Shown here: positions 6,446 through 13,746 of the stretch, in pieces
How the letters are laid out: each line of letters starts with the position of its first letter
Numbering within the stretch: position 1 is the stretch's first letter
NCBI GenBank assembly: GCA_945903635.1
Contig: CAMDOT010000037.1
Coordinates: 1-34,946 of the forward strand
DNA: 34,946 nucleotides
Reading direction: 5' to 3'
Origin: Rhizobium sp. Q54
Lineage (GTDB): Bacteria > Pseudomonadota > Alphaproteobacteria > Reyranellales > Reyranellaceae
Position numbers and translations under genes: made by a program
Notes under the pieces: model-generated
The model's database searches: none
Told to the model about the DNA's origin: nothing
The model's input: only the letters and a program-made list of their open reading frames with translations

Positions 6446-7324
6446 ATGAGCGGCGCTGCCATCCTGGCCCCCTCCTTGTTGGCACTGGGTGCGGCATTCT
6501 GCTTCGCCCTGGCCCTCATCCTGACCCAGTACGGCCTCAGGACCATGCCGTCCTGGCGTTCGCCGCTCTATTCGATCGGCGGTTCGGCGGTGCTGGCGTG
6601 GCTGGCCGCCGCCGTGTTCGTCGACTGGCGGAGCTTCAACCTCGAGGCGGCGCTTATTTTTGCCGCCGTGGGCTGCATCTTCCCGGTCGTGGTGTCGATC
6701 CTGGCGGTGCGCTCCAACGAGGCGCTGGGGCCGGCGGTGGCGGGCGCCGTGGGCAACGTGACACCGGTGTTCGCGGTGCTGGGCGCCGTGCTGTTCCTGG
6801 GCGAGCGGCTGGGCCTCAGCCAGGCGGGCGGCCTGGCCATGGTGGTGGGTGGCGTGGCCCTGCTGGCCTTACGTGGTGGGGCCGGAGGCCGGCGCTGGTC
6901 GGTCTGGGTGCTGGGCCTGCCGCTTGCGGCCGCCCTGGTGCGCGGCGCGATCCAGCCCGGGATCAAGACCGCACTGGCGCTCTGGCACGAGCCGCTGGCG
7001 GCCGCCGCGATCGGCTATACCCTGTCGACGCTGGTGATCCTGGCGCTGGTCGGCCGCCGCGCGTGGCGGGCGGGCCCGGGACATCCCGCGGGCGTGCGCT
7101 GGTTCCTGGCGGTGGGCCTCTGCAACGGCACGGCCACCTTCCTGCTCTATGCCGCGCTGGGGCTGGGCTCGATCGCCCTGGTGGCGCCGCTGGTGGCGCT
7201 GTTTCCGCTGATGGCCGTGGTGCTGGGCTACTTCTTCCTGCGCGGCGAGCAGCTCCACGCGATCGGACTGCTGGGCATCGTGGTCAGCGTCGCCGGCGTC
7301 ATTTTGTTGCTGGTTGGAAATTGA
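6446..7324 (+). CDS. EamA/DMT family transporter
   Basis: This 292-residue inner-membrane protein has about ten hydrophobic helices in two homologous halves of five, the layout of the drug/metabolite transporter (EamA) superfamily. In the first half, AGAVGNVTPVFAVLGAVLFLGERL is the typical end-of-half signature; in the second, ALVAPLVALFPLMAVVLGYFFLRGEQL repeats it. Members usually export amino acids or metabolites. The divergent aminotransferase gene, sharing a 39-base promoter gap, hints at amino-acid export, but this is inference. No strong Shine-Dalgarno sequence is seen before the ATG. Confidence 0.88.
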   Translation: MSGAAILAPSLLALGAAFCFALALILTQYGLRTMPSWRSPLYSIGGSAVLAWLAAAVFVDWRSFNLEAALIFAAVGCIFPVVVSILAVRSNEALGPAVAGAVGNVTPVFAVLGAVLFLGERLGLSQAGGLAMVVGGVALLALRGGAGGRRWSVWVLGLPLAAALVRGAIQPGIKTALALWHEPLAAAAIGYTLSTLVILALVGRRAWRAGPGHPAGVRWFLAVGLCNGTATFLLYAALGLGSIALVAPLVALFPLMAVVLGYFFLRGEQLHAIGLLGIVVSVAGVILLLVGN

Positions 7325-7435
7325 CCGAATCGCGGCGGCGGAGCGGCGCAAATACCTTGATCGGGACGGCACGCCCACAGGCCCAGAAGCGTATCTCCTT
7401 TTACGCGCGGCACACCGCGCAGAACGGAGGCAATC

Positions 7436-7900
7436 ATGTTGAAGCGTATCGCTCTCACGACCCTTGCCGCCGCCGCCACCTTCACAACGGCGACGGTAGC
7501 CTTGGCGCCCGTCACGCCGGCAGCCGCCCAGGTGACCATCACCTTCGGCGCGCCGCCGCCGCCGATGCGCTACGAGCCCATCCCGGCGGGCCGTCCGGGT
7601 TACGTCTGGGCGCCGGGCCAGTGGCGCCTTGTGAACGACCAATACGTCTGGCAGGGCGGCCAGTGGTATCAGGACCGCCCCGGCTACCGCTACGTTCCCG
7701 ACCGCTGGGAGCGCTACAGCTATAACGGCCGTGACCAGTGGCGTTACCAGGCCAGCCGCTGGGACCGCGACGGCGACGGCATCCCGAACAAGTACGATCG
7801 TTACGACAACCGCAACGACCAGGCGCAAAACCCGTTCGGCGATCGCGACCGCGACGGCATCCCGAACATCATCGATATGCAGAACAACTACCGCCGCTAG
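7436..7900 (+). CDS. Secreted YXWGXW-repeat protein with calcium-type DxDGDGIPN repeats (copy 1)
   Basis: This is a 154-residue secreted protein. A signal peptide (MLKRIAL, Ala/Thr-rich core) probably ends at AAAQ near residue 31-32. The mature part has two aromatic repeats of the YxWxxGxW kind (GYVWAPGQW, QYVWQGGQW), then Tyr/Trp/Arg-rich text. Two copies of DRDxDGIPN (about residues 112 and 139) resemble thrombospondin type 3 calcium-binding repeats. The function is unknown; the YXWGXW family is periplasmic or outer-membrane associated. ACGGAGG lies five bases before the ATG. A near-identical paralogue follows at 8081, with matching leader and terminator. Confidence 0.85.
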   Translation: MLKRIALTTLAAAATFTTATVALAPVTPAAAQVTITFGAPPPPMRYEPIPAGRPGYVWAPGQWRLVNDQYVWQGGQWYQDRPGYRYVPDRWERYSYNGRDQWRYQASRWDRDGDGIPNKYDRYDNRNDQAQNPFGDRDRDGIPNIIDMQNNYRR

Positions 7901-7925
7901 GCCGAAGGCCTGAGTGGATGGGGAA

Positions 7926-7957
7926 GCGGGCTCGCGCAAGCGGGCCCGCCTTCTTTT
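7926..7957 (+). terminator. Rho-independent terminator of YXWGXW gene 1
   Basis: GCGGGC (7926-7931) pairs with GCCCGC (7944-7949), and the tail is CTTCTTTT. A small AGGCC-GAA-GGCCT hairpin (7899-7911) also follows the stop codon. The same arrangement follows the paralogue, so the terminator was duplicated with the gene. Confidence 0.7.
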
Positions 7958-8080
7958 GGCAACGGTGTTCGAATGGAGGCCGCGGCGCGTTGCAATGACC
8001 TTGATTGCGGCGGGCACCAACAGGGGCCCCGGAGCGTACTCCCATTGCGCAGGTAGCATTCCGCGCAGAACGGAGCCTTC

Positions 8081-8554
8081 ATGTTCAGACGCATCGCTCT
8101 CACGACACTTGCTGCCGCGGCTACATTCGGCGCGGCGTCGGTGGCCATGGCGCCCCTCACGCCGGCAGAAGCGCAGGTGAACATCACTTTCGGCTCGCCT
8201 CCGCCACCGGTTCGGTACGAGGTCGTACCGGCGCCACGTGCCGGCTACATCTGGGCGCCAGGCCATTGGCAGCTCGTGAACGACCAGCACGCCTGGGTTC
8301 CCGGCAATTGGCAGCAGGTGCGGCCGGGCTACCGTTACGTTCCCGACAGCTGGGAACGCCAGGCTGTGAACGGCCGCGATCAGTGGCGTTACCAGCCCAG
8401 CCGCTGGGACCGCGACGGTGACGGCATTCCGAATCAGTACGACCGTCACGACAACCGTAAGGACAATCGCACCAACAATAGCAACAACCCGTTCGGCGAT
8501 CGCGACCGCGACGGCATCCCGAACGTGTTCGATACCCAGAACAACCGCCGCTAG
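8081..8554 (+). CDS. Secreted YXWGXW-repeat protein with DxDGDGIPN repeats (copy 2)
   Basis: This is the 157-residue paralogue of the protein at 7436. The signal peptide (MFRRIALTTLAAAATFGAAS) likely ends near AEAQ. The mature part repeats the same plan: GYIWAPGHW and HAWVPGNW aromatic repeats, GYRYVPDSWERQ, then DRDGDGIPNQYD and DRDRDGIPNVFD calcium-type loops. The linker between the two loops is longer and Asn-rich (KDNRTNNSNN). The leader is similar to copy 1 (CGCAGAACGGAG), showing a tandem duplication. The two copies may act together or have diverged in ligand. Confidence 0.85.
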   Translation: MFRRIALTTLAAAATFGAASVAMAPLTPAEAQVNITFGSPPPPVRYEVVPAPRAGYIWAPGHWQLVNDQHAWVPGNWQQVRPGYRYVPDSWERQAVNGRDQWRYQPSRWDRDGDGIPNQYDRHDNRKDNRTNNSNNPFGDRDRDGIPNVFDTQNNRR

Positions 8555-8592
8555 GCCGCAGGCCTGAGCGAAAAACGTGGGTAAAAAGGGAG

Positions 8593-8624
8593 GCGGGCTC
8601 GCGCAGGCGGGCCCGCTTTCTTTT
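8593..8624 (+). terminator. Rho-independent terminator of YXWGXW gene 2
   Basis: GCGGGC (8593-8598) pairs with GCCCGC (8611-8616), followed by TTTCTTTT. It is homologous to the terminator at 7926-7957. It ends 25 bases before the next gene's start. Confidence 0.7.
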
Positions 8625-8649
8625 CGGCCCCACCGGCCTATCATGGGGC

Positions 8650-9540
8650 ATGCGCCAGAACCGTTTCGGACTATCCGTCGCCCTCGCCACACCTTTCGCC
8701 GAAGACAGGTCGATCGACCTGCCGCGCTTCGTGGCCCATGGCCGGCAATCGCTGGCCGACGGCTGCACGAGCCTCACGGTGTTCGGCACCACGGGCGAGG
8801 GCGCCTCGCTCGGGCTGAACGAGCGCAACCGCGCGTTGGGTGCCCTGGCGGGCGCAGGCGTCGATGCAAAGACGCAGCTCGTGGTCGGCATCGCCTCCTC
8901 CTCGGTCGAAGACGCGATCACGCAAGGCCGTGCGGCGCTGATGCTGGGCTGCCCGCGCTTCCTGCTGGCGCCGCCCTTCTACTTCAAGGGCGCTGGTGAC
9001 GAGGGGCTGTTCGACTGGTTCGCCGCCGTGCTCACGGGTCTCGGCCCCAAGGCCAGCAATGTCATCCTCTATCACATCCCGCAGGTTACTTCGGTCGGCC
9101 TGTCGGTGGCCCTGATCGATCGCCTCAAGAAAGCATTCCCCCAGCAGGTTACGGGCGTAAAAGATTCGTCCGGTGATTGGGACAACGCCCAGGCCTTGCT
9201 GAAGCAGCACAGCGAGCTGCACATTCTGATCGGCGACGAGCGGCTCCTCGCCAGGGCGATGAACCTCGGCGCCTCAGGCACGATCTGCGGGCTGGCCAAC
9301 ATCGCGCCCGACCTGATGCAGGCGCCGGTGAACGGCATCGAAGAGCCGCGCATCGCCGAGATCATCGAGCAACTCGTGCCCTTCGCCTTCACGGCCGCCT
9401 GCAAAGCGCTGGTCGGCCATCGCCGCAAGGACCCGGCCGCCTGGTCGCGCATGCGGGCTCCGCTGAAGTCACTCGGTGAGGCGGACTACCTCAAGCTGTT
9501 CGCCGCAATCGATGCTATCCGGGCGAAGCGCGCCGCGTAG
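8650..9540 (+). CDS. Dihydrodipicolinate synthase (DapA/NAL) family aldolase
   Basis: The 296-residue length is normal for this TIM-barrel class I aldolase family. Conserved parts are TP at 14-15 (ALATPF), FGTTGEGASL with the GTTGE pyruvate-binding motif at 46-50, Tyr141 (ILYHIPQVT) and Schiff-base Lys171 (VTGVKDSSGDW). Family enzymes join or split pyruvate and an aldehyde; besides lysine synthesis, members act on sugar acids and sialic acid. A UxaA/GarD-type dehydratase gene lies downstream, so a sugar-acid role is at least as likely as lysine synthesis. The start at 8650 has no clear ribosome binding site and is the least certain part. Confidence 0.88.
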   Translation: MRQNRFGLSVALATPFAEDRSIDLPRFVAHGRQSLADGCTSLTVFGTTGEGASLGLNERNRALGALAGAGVDAKTQLVVGIASSSVEDAITQGRAALMLGCPRFLLAPPFYFKGAGDEGLFDWFAAVLTGLGPKASNVILYHIPQVTSVGLSVALIDRLKKAFPQQVTGVKDSSGDWDNAQALLKQHSELHILIGDERLLARAMNLGASGTICGLANIAPDLMQAPVNGIEEPRIAEIIEQLVPFAFTAACKALVGHRRKDPAAWSRMRAPLKSLGEADYLKLFAAIDAIRAKRAA

Positions 9541-9784
9541 CGCTCTCCTGTTTGTCCTACTGGTCGCGGCGGCGCCAGCCGTCGCGCAAGCACCGGCCGG
9601 CCCGCCGTCGGGCACGCAATGCGCGATCAAGGGCAACGTCAGTTCCAAGGGTGAGCGGATCTACCATCCGCCCGGTTGTCGCTACTACAATGCCACGGTG
9701 ATCGATCCCAATCGTGGCGAGCGCTGGTTCTGCAGCGAAGCCGACGCAGTCGCCGCAGGCTGGCGGCGGACTAAGGTCTGTTGA
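9512..9784 (+). CDS. Small secreted protein, nuclease-tail (sunset-like) domain
   Basis: This is a 90-residue protein with a signal peptide (ALLFVLLVAAAPAVAQ) and a compact Cys-containing domain: CAIKGNVSSKGERIYHPPGC, then YYNATVID and GERWFCSEADAVAAGW. The same domain is found as a C-terminal tail of thermonuclease-like proteins and alone in alphaproteobacteria. Three cysteines and two His/Glu-rich spots suggest a disulfide or metal site. The chosen ATG lies 29 bases inside the end of the aldolase gene; this gives a full signal peptide, and no later ATG precedes the hydrophobic core. Function unknown. Confidence 0.75.
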   Translation: MLSGRSAPRSALLFVLLVAAAPAVAQAPAGPPSGTQCAIKGNVSSKGERIYHPPGCRYYNATVIDPNRGERWFCSEADAVAAGWRRTKVC

Positions 9785-9834
9785 TTGATCGTGTGCCGAG
9801 CGAGTACCGTCCGGCTTCACGGGAGGAACGAAAA

Positions 9835-11346
9835 ATGACCGCACCGCTCACCATCCGGCTGCATCCCAGCGACAACGTCATTGTGGCGCGCATGGACATC
9901 CTGGCCGGCACCAAGGTCGAGGGCGAGGTCGCGGCCGCCACCCGCGTGCCGCCCGGCCACAAGATCCTGACCCGCGCGGTGAAGAAAGGCGAGGCGCTGC
10001 GCAAGTACAACCAGATCATCGGCTTCGCCACCGAGGACATGGCGCCGGGCGCGCACATCCATACGCACAACTGCGTCATGGGCGATTTCGAGCGCGACTA
10101 TGCCTTCTGCACCGATGCGCATCCGACCGACTACCTCGTGCCGCCGGCGACCTTCGAGGGCTATCGCCGCGCCGATGGCCGCGCCGCCACGCGCAACTAC
10201 ATCGGCATCGTCACCACGGTGAATTGCTCGGCCGCCACCAGCCGCATGATCGCGCGCCATATCGAACCGCTGCTCAGTGCTTTTCCCAACATCGACGGCG
10301 TGGTGCCGCTGACCCATGGCGGCGGTTGCGGCATGGCGGCGTCCGGCCTCGAGATGGACGTGCTGCGCCGCACGCTGGCCGGCTATACGCGCCATCCCAA
10401 CATGGCGGCGGTGGTCGTGCTGGGACTCGGCTGCGAGACCAACCAGATCGCCGGCCTGATGAATGCCGAGGGCCTCAAGGAAGGCCCCAAGCTGATCCCG
10501 ATGGCGATCCAGGACGAGGGCGGCGTTTCGAAGACCGTGATGCGCGCGGTGGGCTTCCTGAAGGAATTGCTGCCCGAAGCCAACAACGTGAAGCGCGAGG
10601 CGATCCCGGCCAGCGAGCTGATTCTGGCGCTGCAGTGTGGCGGTTCCGATGGCTACTCCGGTATCTCGGCCAATCCCGCGCTGGGCGCCGCGGTCGATCT
10701 GCTGGTGCGCAACGGCGGCTCGGCGGTCTTGTCGGAGACACCCGAGATCTACGGCGCCGAGCATCTGCTCACGCGCCGTGCCGTCAGCAGGGAAGTGGGC
10801 GAGAAGATCGTCGAGCGCATCAAGTGGTGGGAGGACCACTGCGCCAGGACCGGCGGCGAGATGAACAACAATCCGTCGCCTGGCAACAAGGCGGGCGGTC
10901 TTACCACCATCCTCGAGAAGTCGCTGGGCGCGGTCGCCAAGGGCGGCACCACCAATCTCGTCGACGTTTACAAATACGCCGAGCCGATCACGGCCAAGGG
11001 CTTCGTCTACATGGATTCGCCCGGCTACGACCCGGTGTCGGCCACCGGCCAGGTCGCGGGCGGCGCCAACGTGCTGTGCTTCACCACGGGCCGCGGCAGC
11101 GTGTTCGGTTGCAAGCCGACGCCGTCACTCAAGCTCGCGACGAATACCTCGCTCTATCGGCGCATGACTGATGACATGGATATCAACTGCGGCACCATCG
11201 TCGACGGAGAAGAGACGATCCAGGACAACGGCCGGCGCATCTTCGACCTTATTCTTGCCACGGCGTCGGGGCAGAAAACGAAATCCGAGGTGCTGGGCAT
11301 CGGCGATGACGAATTCGAGCCATGGAAAATTGGCGCAACGATGTAA
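9835..11346 (+). CDS. UxaA/GarD-family sugar-acid dehydratase (altronate or galactarate type)
   Basis: The protein has 503 residues. An N-terminal SAF domain (about 1-95, VIVARMDILAGTKVEGE through IHTHNC) is joined to the altronate/galactarate dehydratase catalytic region (GYRRADGRAATRNYIGIV, VNCSAA, LTHGGGCGM, GLGCETNQ, LQCGGSDGYSG, DSPGYDPVSATGQ, CFTTGRGS.FG). These enzymes remove water from altronate or galactarate to give a 2-keto-3-deoxy acid, using Fe2+. Length and fused layout fit UxaA or GarD; I cannot tell which. GGGAGGAACG precedes the ATG at 9835. The DapA-like aldolase two genes upstream could act on a keto-deoxy acid product (inference). Confidence 0.88.
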   Translation: MTAPLTIRLHPSDNVIVARMDILAGTKVEGEVAAATRVPPGHKILTRAVKKGEALRKYNQIIGFATEDMAPGAHIHTHNCVMGDFERDYAFCTDAHPTDYLVPPATFEGYRRADGRAATRNYIGIVTTVNCSAATSRMIARHIEPLLSAFPNIDGVVPLTHGGGCGMAASGLEMDVLRRTLAGYTRHPNMAAVVVLGLGCETNQIAGLMNAEGLKEGPKLIPMAIQDEGGVSKTVMRAVGFLKELLPEANNVKREAIPASELILALQCGGSDGYSGISANPALGAAVDLLVRNGGSAVLSETPEIYGAEHLLTRRAVSREVGEKIVERIKWWEDHCARTGGEMNNNPSPGNKAGGLTTILEKSLGAVAKGGTTNLVDVYKYAEPITAKGFVYMDSPGYDPVSATGQVAGGANVLCFTTGRGSVFGCKPTPSLKLATNTSLYRRMTDDMDINCGTIVDGEETIQDNGRRIFDLILATASGQKTKSEVLGIGDDEFEPWKIGATM

Positions 11347-11369
11347 TTTATTCGACGAGGGAGCGCGGC

Positions 11370-11398
11370 TTGACTTGCCAGCGTTGTTTCCCCATATG
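11370..11398 (+). promoter_or_regulatory. Candidate promoter for the cold-shock gene
   Basis: TTGACT (11370-11375) and CATATG (11393-11398) are spaced by 17 bases, with five and three matches to the sigma-70 consensus. Transcription from here would give a leader of about 155 bases before the cold-shock ATG at 11560. Long structured leaders are typical of cspA-type genes, where they control translation at low temperature. Confidence 0.45.
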
Positions 11399-11559
11399 CG
11401 CCCGACGACTTACGAACTTGGCCTTGCTTTGGCGGCCCGACCCACAGCGGCCACGGATTTCCTCCACGAGCTTTTCCCCAAATTCTACGAGTTGTCGCAG
11501 GCGGTAGCAGCGAGCGCACCGTCGGCGCATTTGTGTGTGCTCGCCCAACGGAGAGAGAG

Positions 11560-11760
11560 ATGGCTACAGGTACGGTGAAGTGGTTCAACGCCACCAAGGG
11601 TTTCGGTTTTATCCAGCCGGACGGCGGCGGCAAGGACGTGTTCGTCCATATCAGCGCCGTCGAGCGCGCGGGCCTGAACGGCCTGAACGAAGGCCAGAAG
11701 ATCAGCTACGAAGTGGCCAGCGAGCGTGGTCGCGAGGCTGCGGTCAACCTGAAGGCGTGA
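11560..11760 (+). CDS. Cold-shock domain protein (CspA family)
   Basis: This is a 66-residue single cold-shock domain, the usual length. The RNA-binding motifs RNP1 (KGFGFI) and RNP2 (VFVHIS) are intact, and the protein opens [18 protein letters not shown]. It binds single-stranded RNA/DNA and melts RNA structure in the cytoplasm. GGAGAGAGA sits directly before the ATG. Its stop overlaps the ATG of the GNAT gene by one base (TGATG), which is unusual for a csp gene and implies the two are made together. A leader of about 155 bases is predicted. Confidence 0.95.
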   Translation: MATGTVKWFNATKGFGFIQPDGGGKDVFVHISAVERAGLNGLNEGQKISYEVASERGREAAVNLKA

Positions 11761-12230
11761 TGAAGATCGCCCCGCTCATCGAGCGCCCCGATCTCGTCGC
11801 GCAAGTCGCGGCCTGGGGCTTCGCCGAGTGGGGCCATCTCAACCCCAGCGAGACACTCGAGCAGCGTGTCGTCCGGATCCAGGGCAAGATGAACGTCGAC
11901 CGTGTCCCGGTCGCGTTCGTCGCCCTCGATGCCTCGGACTCTGGAGGGGACGACATCGTCGGCACCGCTTCGCTTATTTTCGACGATCTCGAAGGCGATC
12001 CGCGCAATCCGTGGCTGGCGAGCGTCTTCGTGCTGCCCGCGCACCGCAAGAAGGGTATCGCCTCGGCCCTGGTGCGCACTGTCGAGGCGACCGCGCGGCG
12101 CCTGGGTTATTCCCGGCTCTATCTCTTCACCTCCACCGCCCCCGATCTCTACGCCGGCCTTGGCTGGCGGGCACTTGAGCAGCGCGACTATCGCGGCGAA
12201 CATATCCAGGTCATGGACAGGACGCTGTGA
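11760..12230 (+). CDS. GNAT family N-acetyltransferase
   Basis: This is a 156-residue protein. Residues about 90-120 (LASVFVLPAHRKKGIASALV, then a helix to RLG) carry the acetyl-CoA pyrophosphate loop of GNAT motif A. LYLFTSTAPDLYAGLGWRAL is the following motif B region. It should transfer an acetyl group from acetyl-CoA to an amine; the substrate is unknown. It is translationally coupled to the cold-shock gene and followed 10 bases later by an amidase gene, so all three may share a transcript. Confidence 0.88.
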   Translation: MKIAPLIERPDLVAQVAAWGFAEWGHLNPSETLEQRVVRIQGKMNVDRVPVAFVALDASDSGGDDIVGTASLIFDDLEGDPRNPWLASVFVLPAHRKKGIASALVRTVEATARRLGYSRLYLFTSTAPDLYAGLGWRALEQRDYRGEHIQVMDRTL

Positions 12231-12240
12231 GGGAACGCGC

Positions 12241-13635
12241 ATGCCGGAAGATCTGCACTATCTGTCGCTCGACGAAGTCGCGCGACGCCTGAAGGCGCGC
12301 AAGCTCTCGTCGGTCGACGCGACAACGGCGATCCTCAACCGCATCGAAATAATCGATCCCAGGCTCGGGAGCTACGCCATCGTTACGGCCGAGCACGCGC
12401 TGGCCGATGCCGCACGCCTCGATGCCGAGACTGCGGCCGGCAAGTCGCGTGGGCCGCTGCATGGCGTGCCGATCGCGGTAAAGGATCTCTGCAACACCGC
12501 GGGCATTGCCACGGCCGCCGGCATGGCGATCCATCGCGCGAACGTGCCCACGAAGGACGCCACCGTCGTCGCGCGGCTTCGCGAGGCGGGAGCAGTGATC
12601 CTGGGCAAGCTGCAGATGACCGAAGGCGCCTACGGCGCGCACCATCCCGACATACCCGCACCGCTCAACCCGTGGAACGCGGCCTATTGGACCGGCTCGT
12701 CGTCGTCGGGATCGGGTGCAGCCACCGCGTCGGGTCTCTGTTTCGCGTCGCTGGGCTCCGACACCGGCGGCTCGATCCGCTTTCCCTCGACCATGAACGG
12801 CCTCACCGGATTGAAGCCGACCTGGGGCCGTGTCAGCCGTGCCGGCGTCTTTGCGCTGGCCGACTCGCTCGACCACATTGGCCCGATGTGCCGCACTGCG
12901 ATCGACTGCGCCCATGTGTTGGGCGTGATCGCCGGCATGGATGGCGACGATCCCACCGCCGTGCCGCTGCCCGTACCCGACTACGCCGCCACGATCGACG
13001 CGGGTGTGAAGGGCAAGCGCATCGGCGTGCCGACCAACCTGCGTGACCTCGATGATGACGCCCGGCGCACGCTCGACGGTGCGATCGCGGCCTTGAAGCA
13101 GGCGGGCGCCACACTCGTCGACGTGCCGCTACCGTCGTCCTTCAATCAGGCCGGCTACGACTGGGTGCCGCTCTGCGCCGTCGAGGCTGCGGTTGCGCAC
13201 GAAGCCACCTATCCCGCCCGTGCCAAGGAATATGGCTCGGTGCTGGCCGGACTGCTGGACACCGGCCGTGCGCTGTCCGCCACCGACTTCGCCAAGCTGC
13301 AGCAGCGTCGGGCAGCGCTCACTGGAGACCTCAATACGCTGATGGCAGCGCTCGACCTCCTGCTGGTACCGGCGTTGGCCACGGCGGCGTGGTCGATCGA
13401 GGCCATCCAGAAAGCGGGCCGCCATCCCGATACCGTGGCGGCGCGCCTGCGCTATACGGCGCCGTTCGACCTGAGCGGTCATCCGACCCTCACCCTGCCG
13501 GGCGGCATGACGGCCGATGGCGTGCCAACCGGCTTCCAGATCGTCGGCCGCGCCTTCGACGAGGCGGGCATCCTCGCCGCCGGCCATGCCTACCAAAGGC
13601 AAACGGAGTGGCATCTCAAGCGGCCGCTGCCCTAA
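12241..13635 (+). CDS. Amidase signature family hydrolase
   Basis: The protein has 464 residues, normal for the amidase signature family. The Ser-cisSer-Lys triad is visible: Lys81 in GVPIAVKDL, the cis-Ser within TGSSSSGSGAA (near 155-156), and nucleophile Ser178 in LGSDTGGSIRFPS. Family members cleave amides such as indoleacetamide, allophanate or Glu-tRNA-linked amide. No GatB or GatC gene is nearby, so this is a free-standing amidase rather than GatA. The ATG at 12241 has GAGGGA about seven bases upstream and follows the acetyltransferase by 10 bases. Confidence 0.9.
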   Translation: MPEDLHYLSLDEVARRLKARKLSSVDATTAILNRIEIIDPRLGSYAIVTAEHALADAARLDAETAAGKSRGPLHGVPIAVKDLCNTAGIATAAGMAIHRANVPTKDATVVARLREAGAVILGKLQMTEGAYGAHHPDIPAPLNPWNAAYWTGSSSSGSGAATASGLCFASLGSDTGGSIRFPSTMNGLTGLKPTWGRVSRAGVFALADSLDHIGPMCRTAIDCAHVLGVIAGMDGDDPTAVPLPVPDYAATIDAGVKGKRIGVPTNLRDLDDDARRTLDGAIAALKQAGATLVDVPLPSSFNQAGYDWVPLCAVEAAVAHEATYPARAKEYGSVLAGLLDTGRALSATDFAKLQQRRAALTGDLNTLMAALDLLLVPALATAAWSIEAIQKAGRHPDTVAARLRYTAPFDLSGHPTLTLPGGMTADGVPTGFQIVGRAFDEAGILAAGHAYQRQTEWHLKRPLP

Positions 13636-13652
13636 CCGGCATCGTGGGCCGC

Positions 13653-13745
13653 CTACCAGAACATCCAGTAGGCGAGCCCGGCGAGGAGCAGGACGAAGAT
13701 CACCCGTCCCATGAGACAGGGCGAGCAGGTTCGCGTAGCAGCCAT
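13653..13745 (-). CDS. 30-residue CxxC membrane micropeptide
   Basis: This short frame begins one base after the stop codon of the Cys-ladder gene and encodes 30 residues. The N-terminus (MAATRTCSPCLMGR) has a CxxC motif, followed by a single hydrophobic helix (VIFVLLLAGLAYWMFW) running to the stop. That is the build of a small inner-membrane protein. A weak GGTGG lies about seven bases before the ATG, so translation probably relies on coupling. It could be a partner of the Cys-ladder protein, for instance a thiol or metal-binding subunit. The coding claim rests on context and composition only. Confidence 0.45.
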   Translation of the reverse strand: MAATRTCSPCLMGRVIFVLLLAGLAYWMFW

Positions 13746-13746
13746 G

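Noticed and set aside
6869..8692. Minus-strand open frame of about 600 codons opposite the EamA and YXWGXW genes
   Set aside because: It lies antisense to three well-supported genes, has low-complexity Arg/Ala/Val text, and reads through their terminators. It is a GC-driven shadow.
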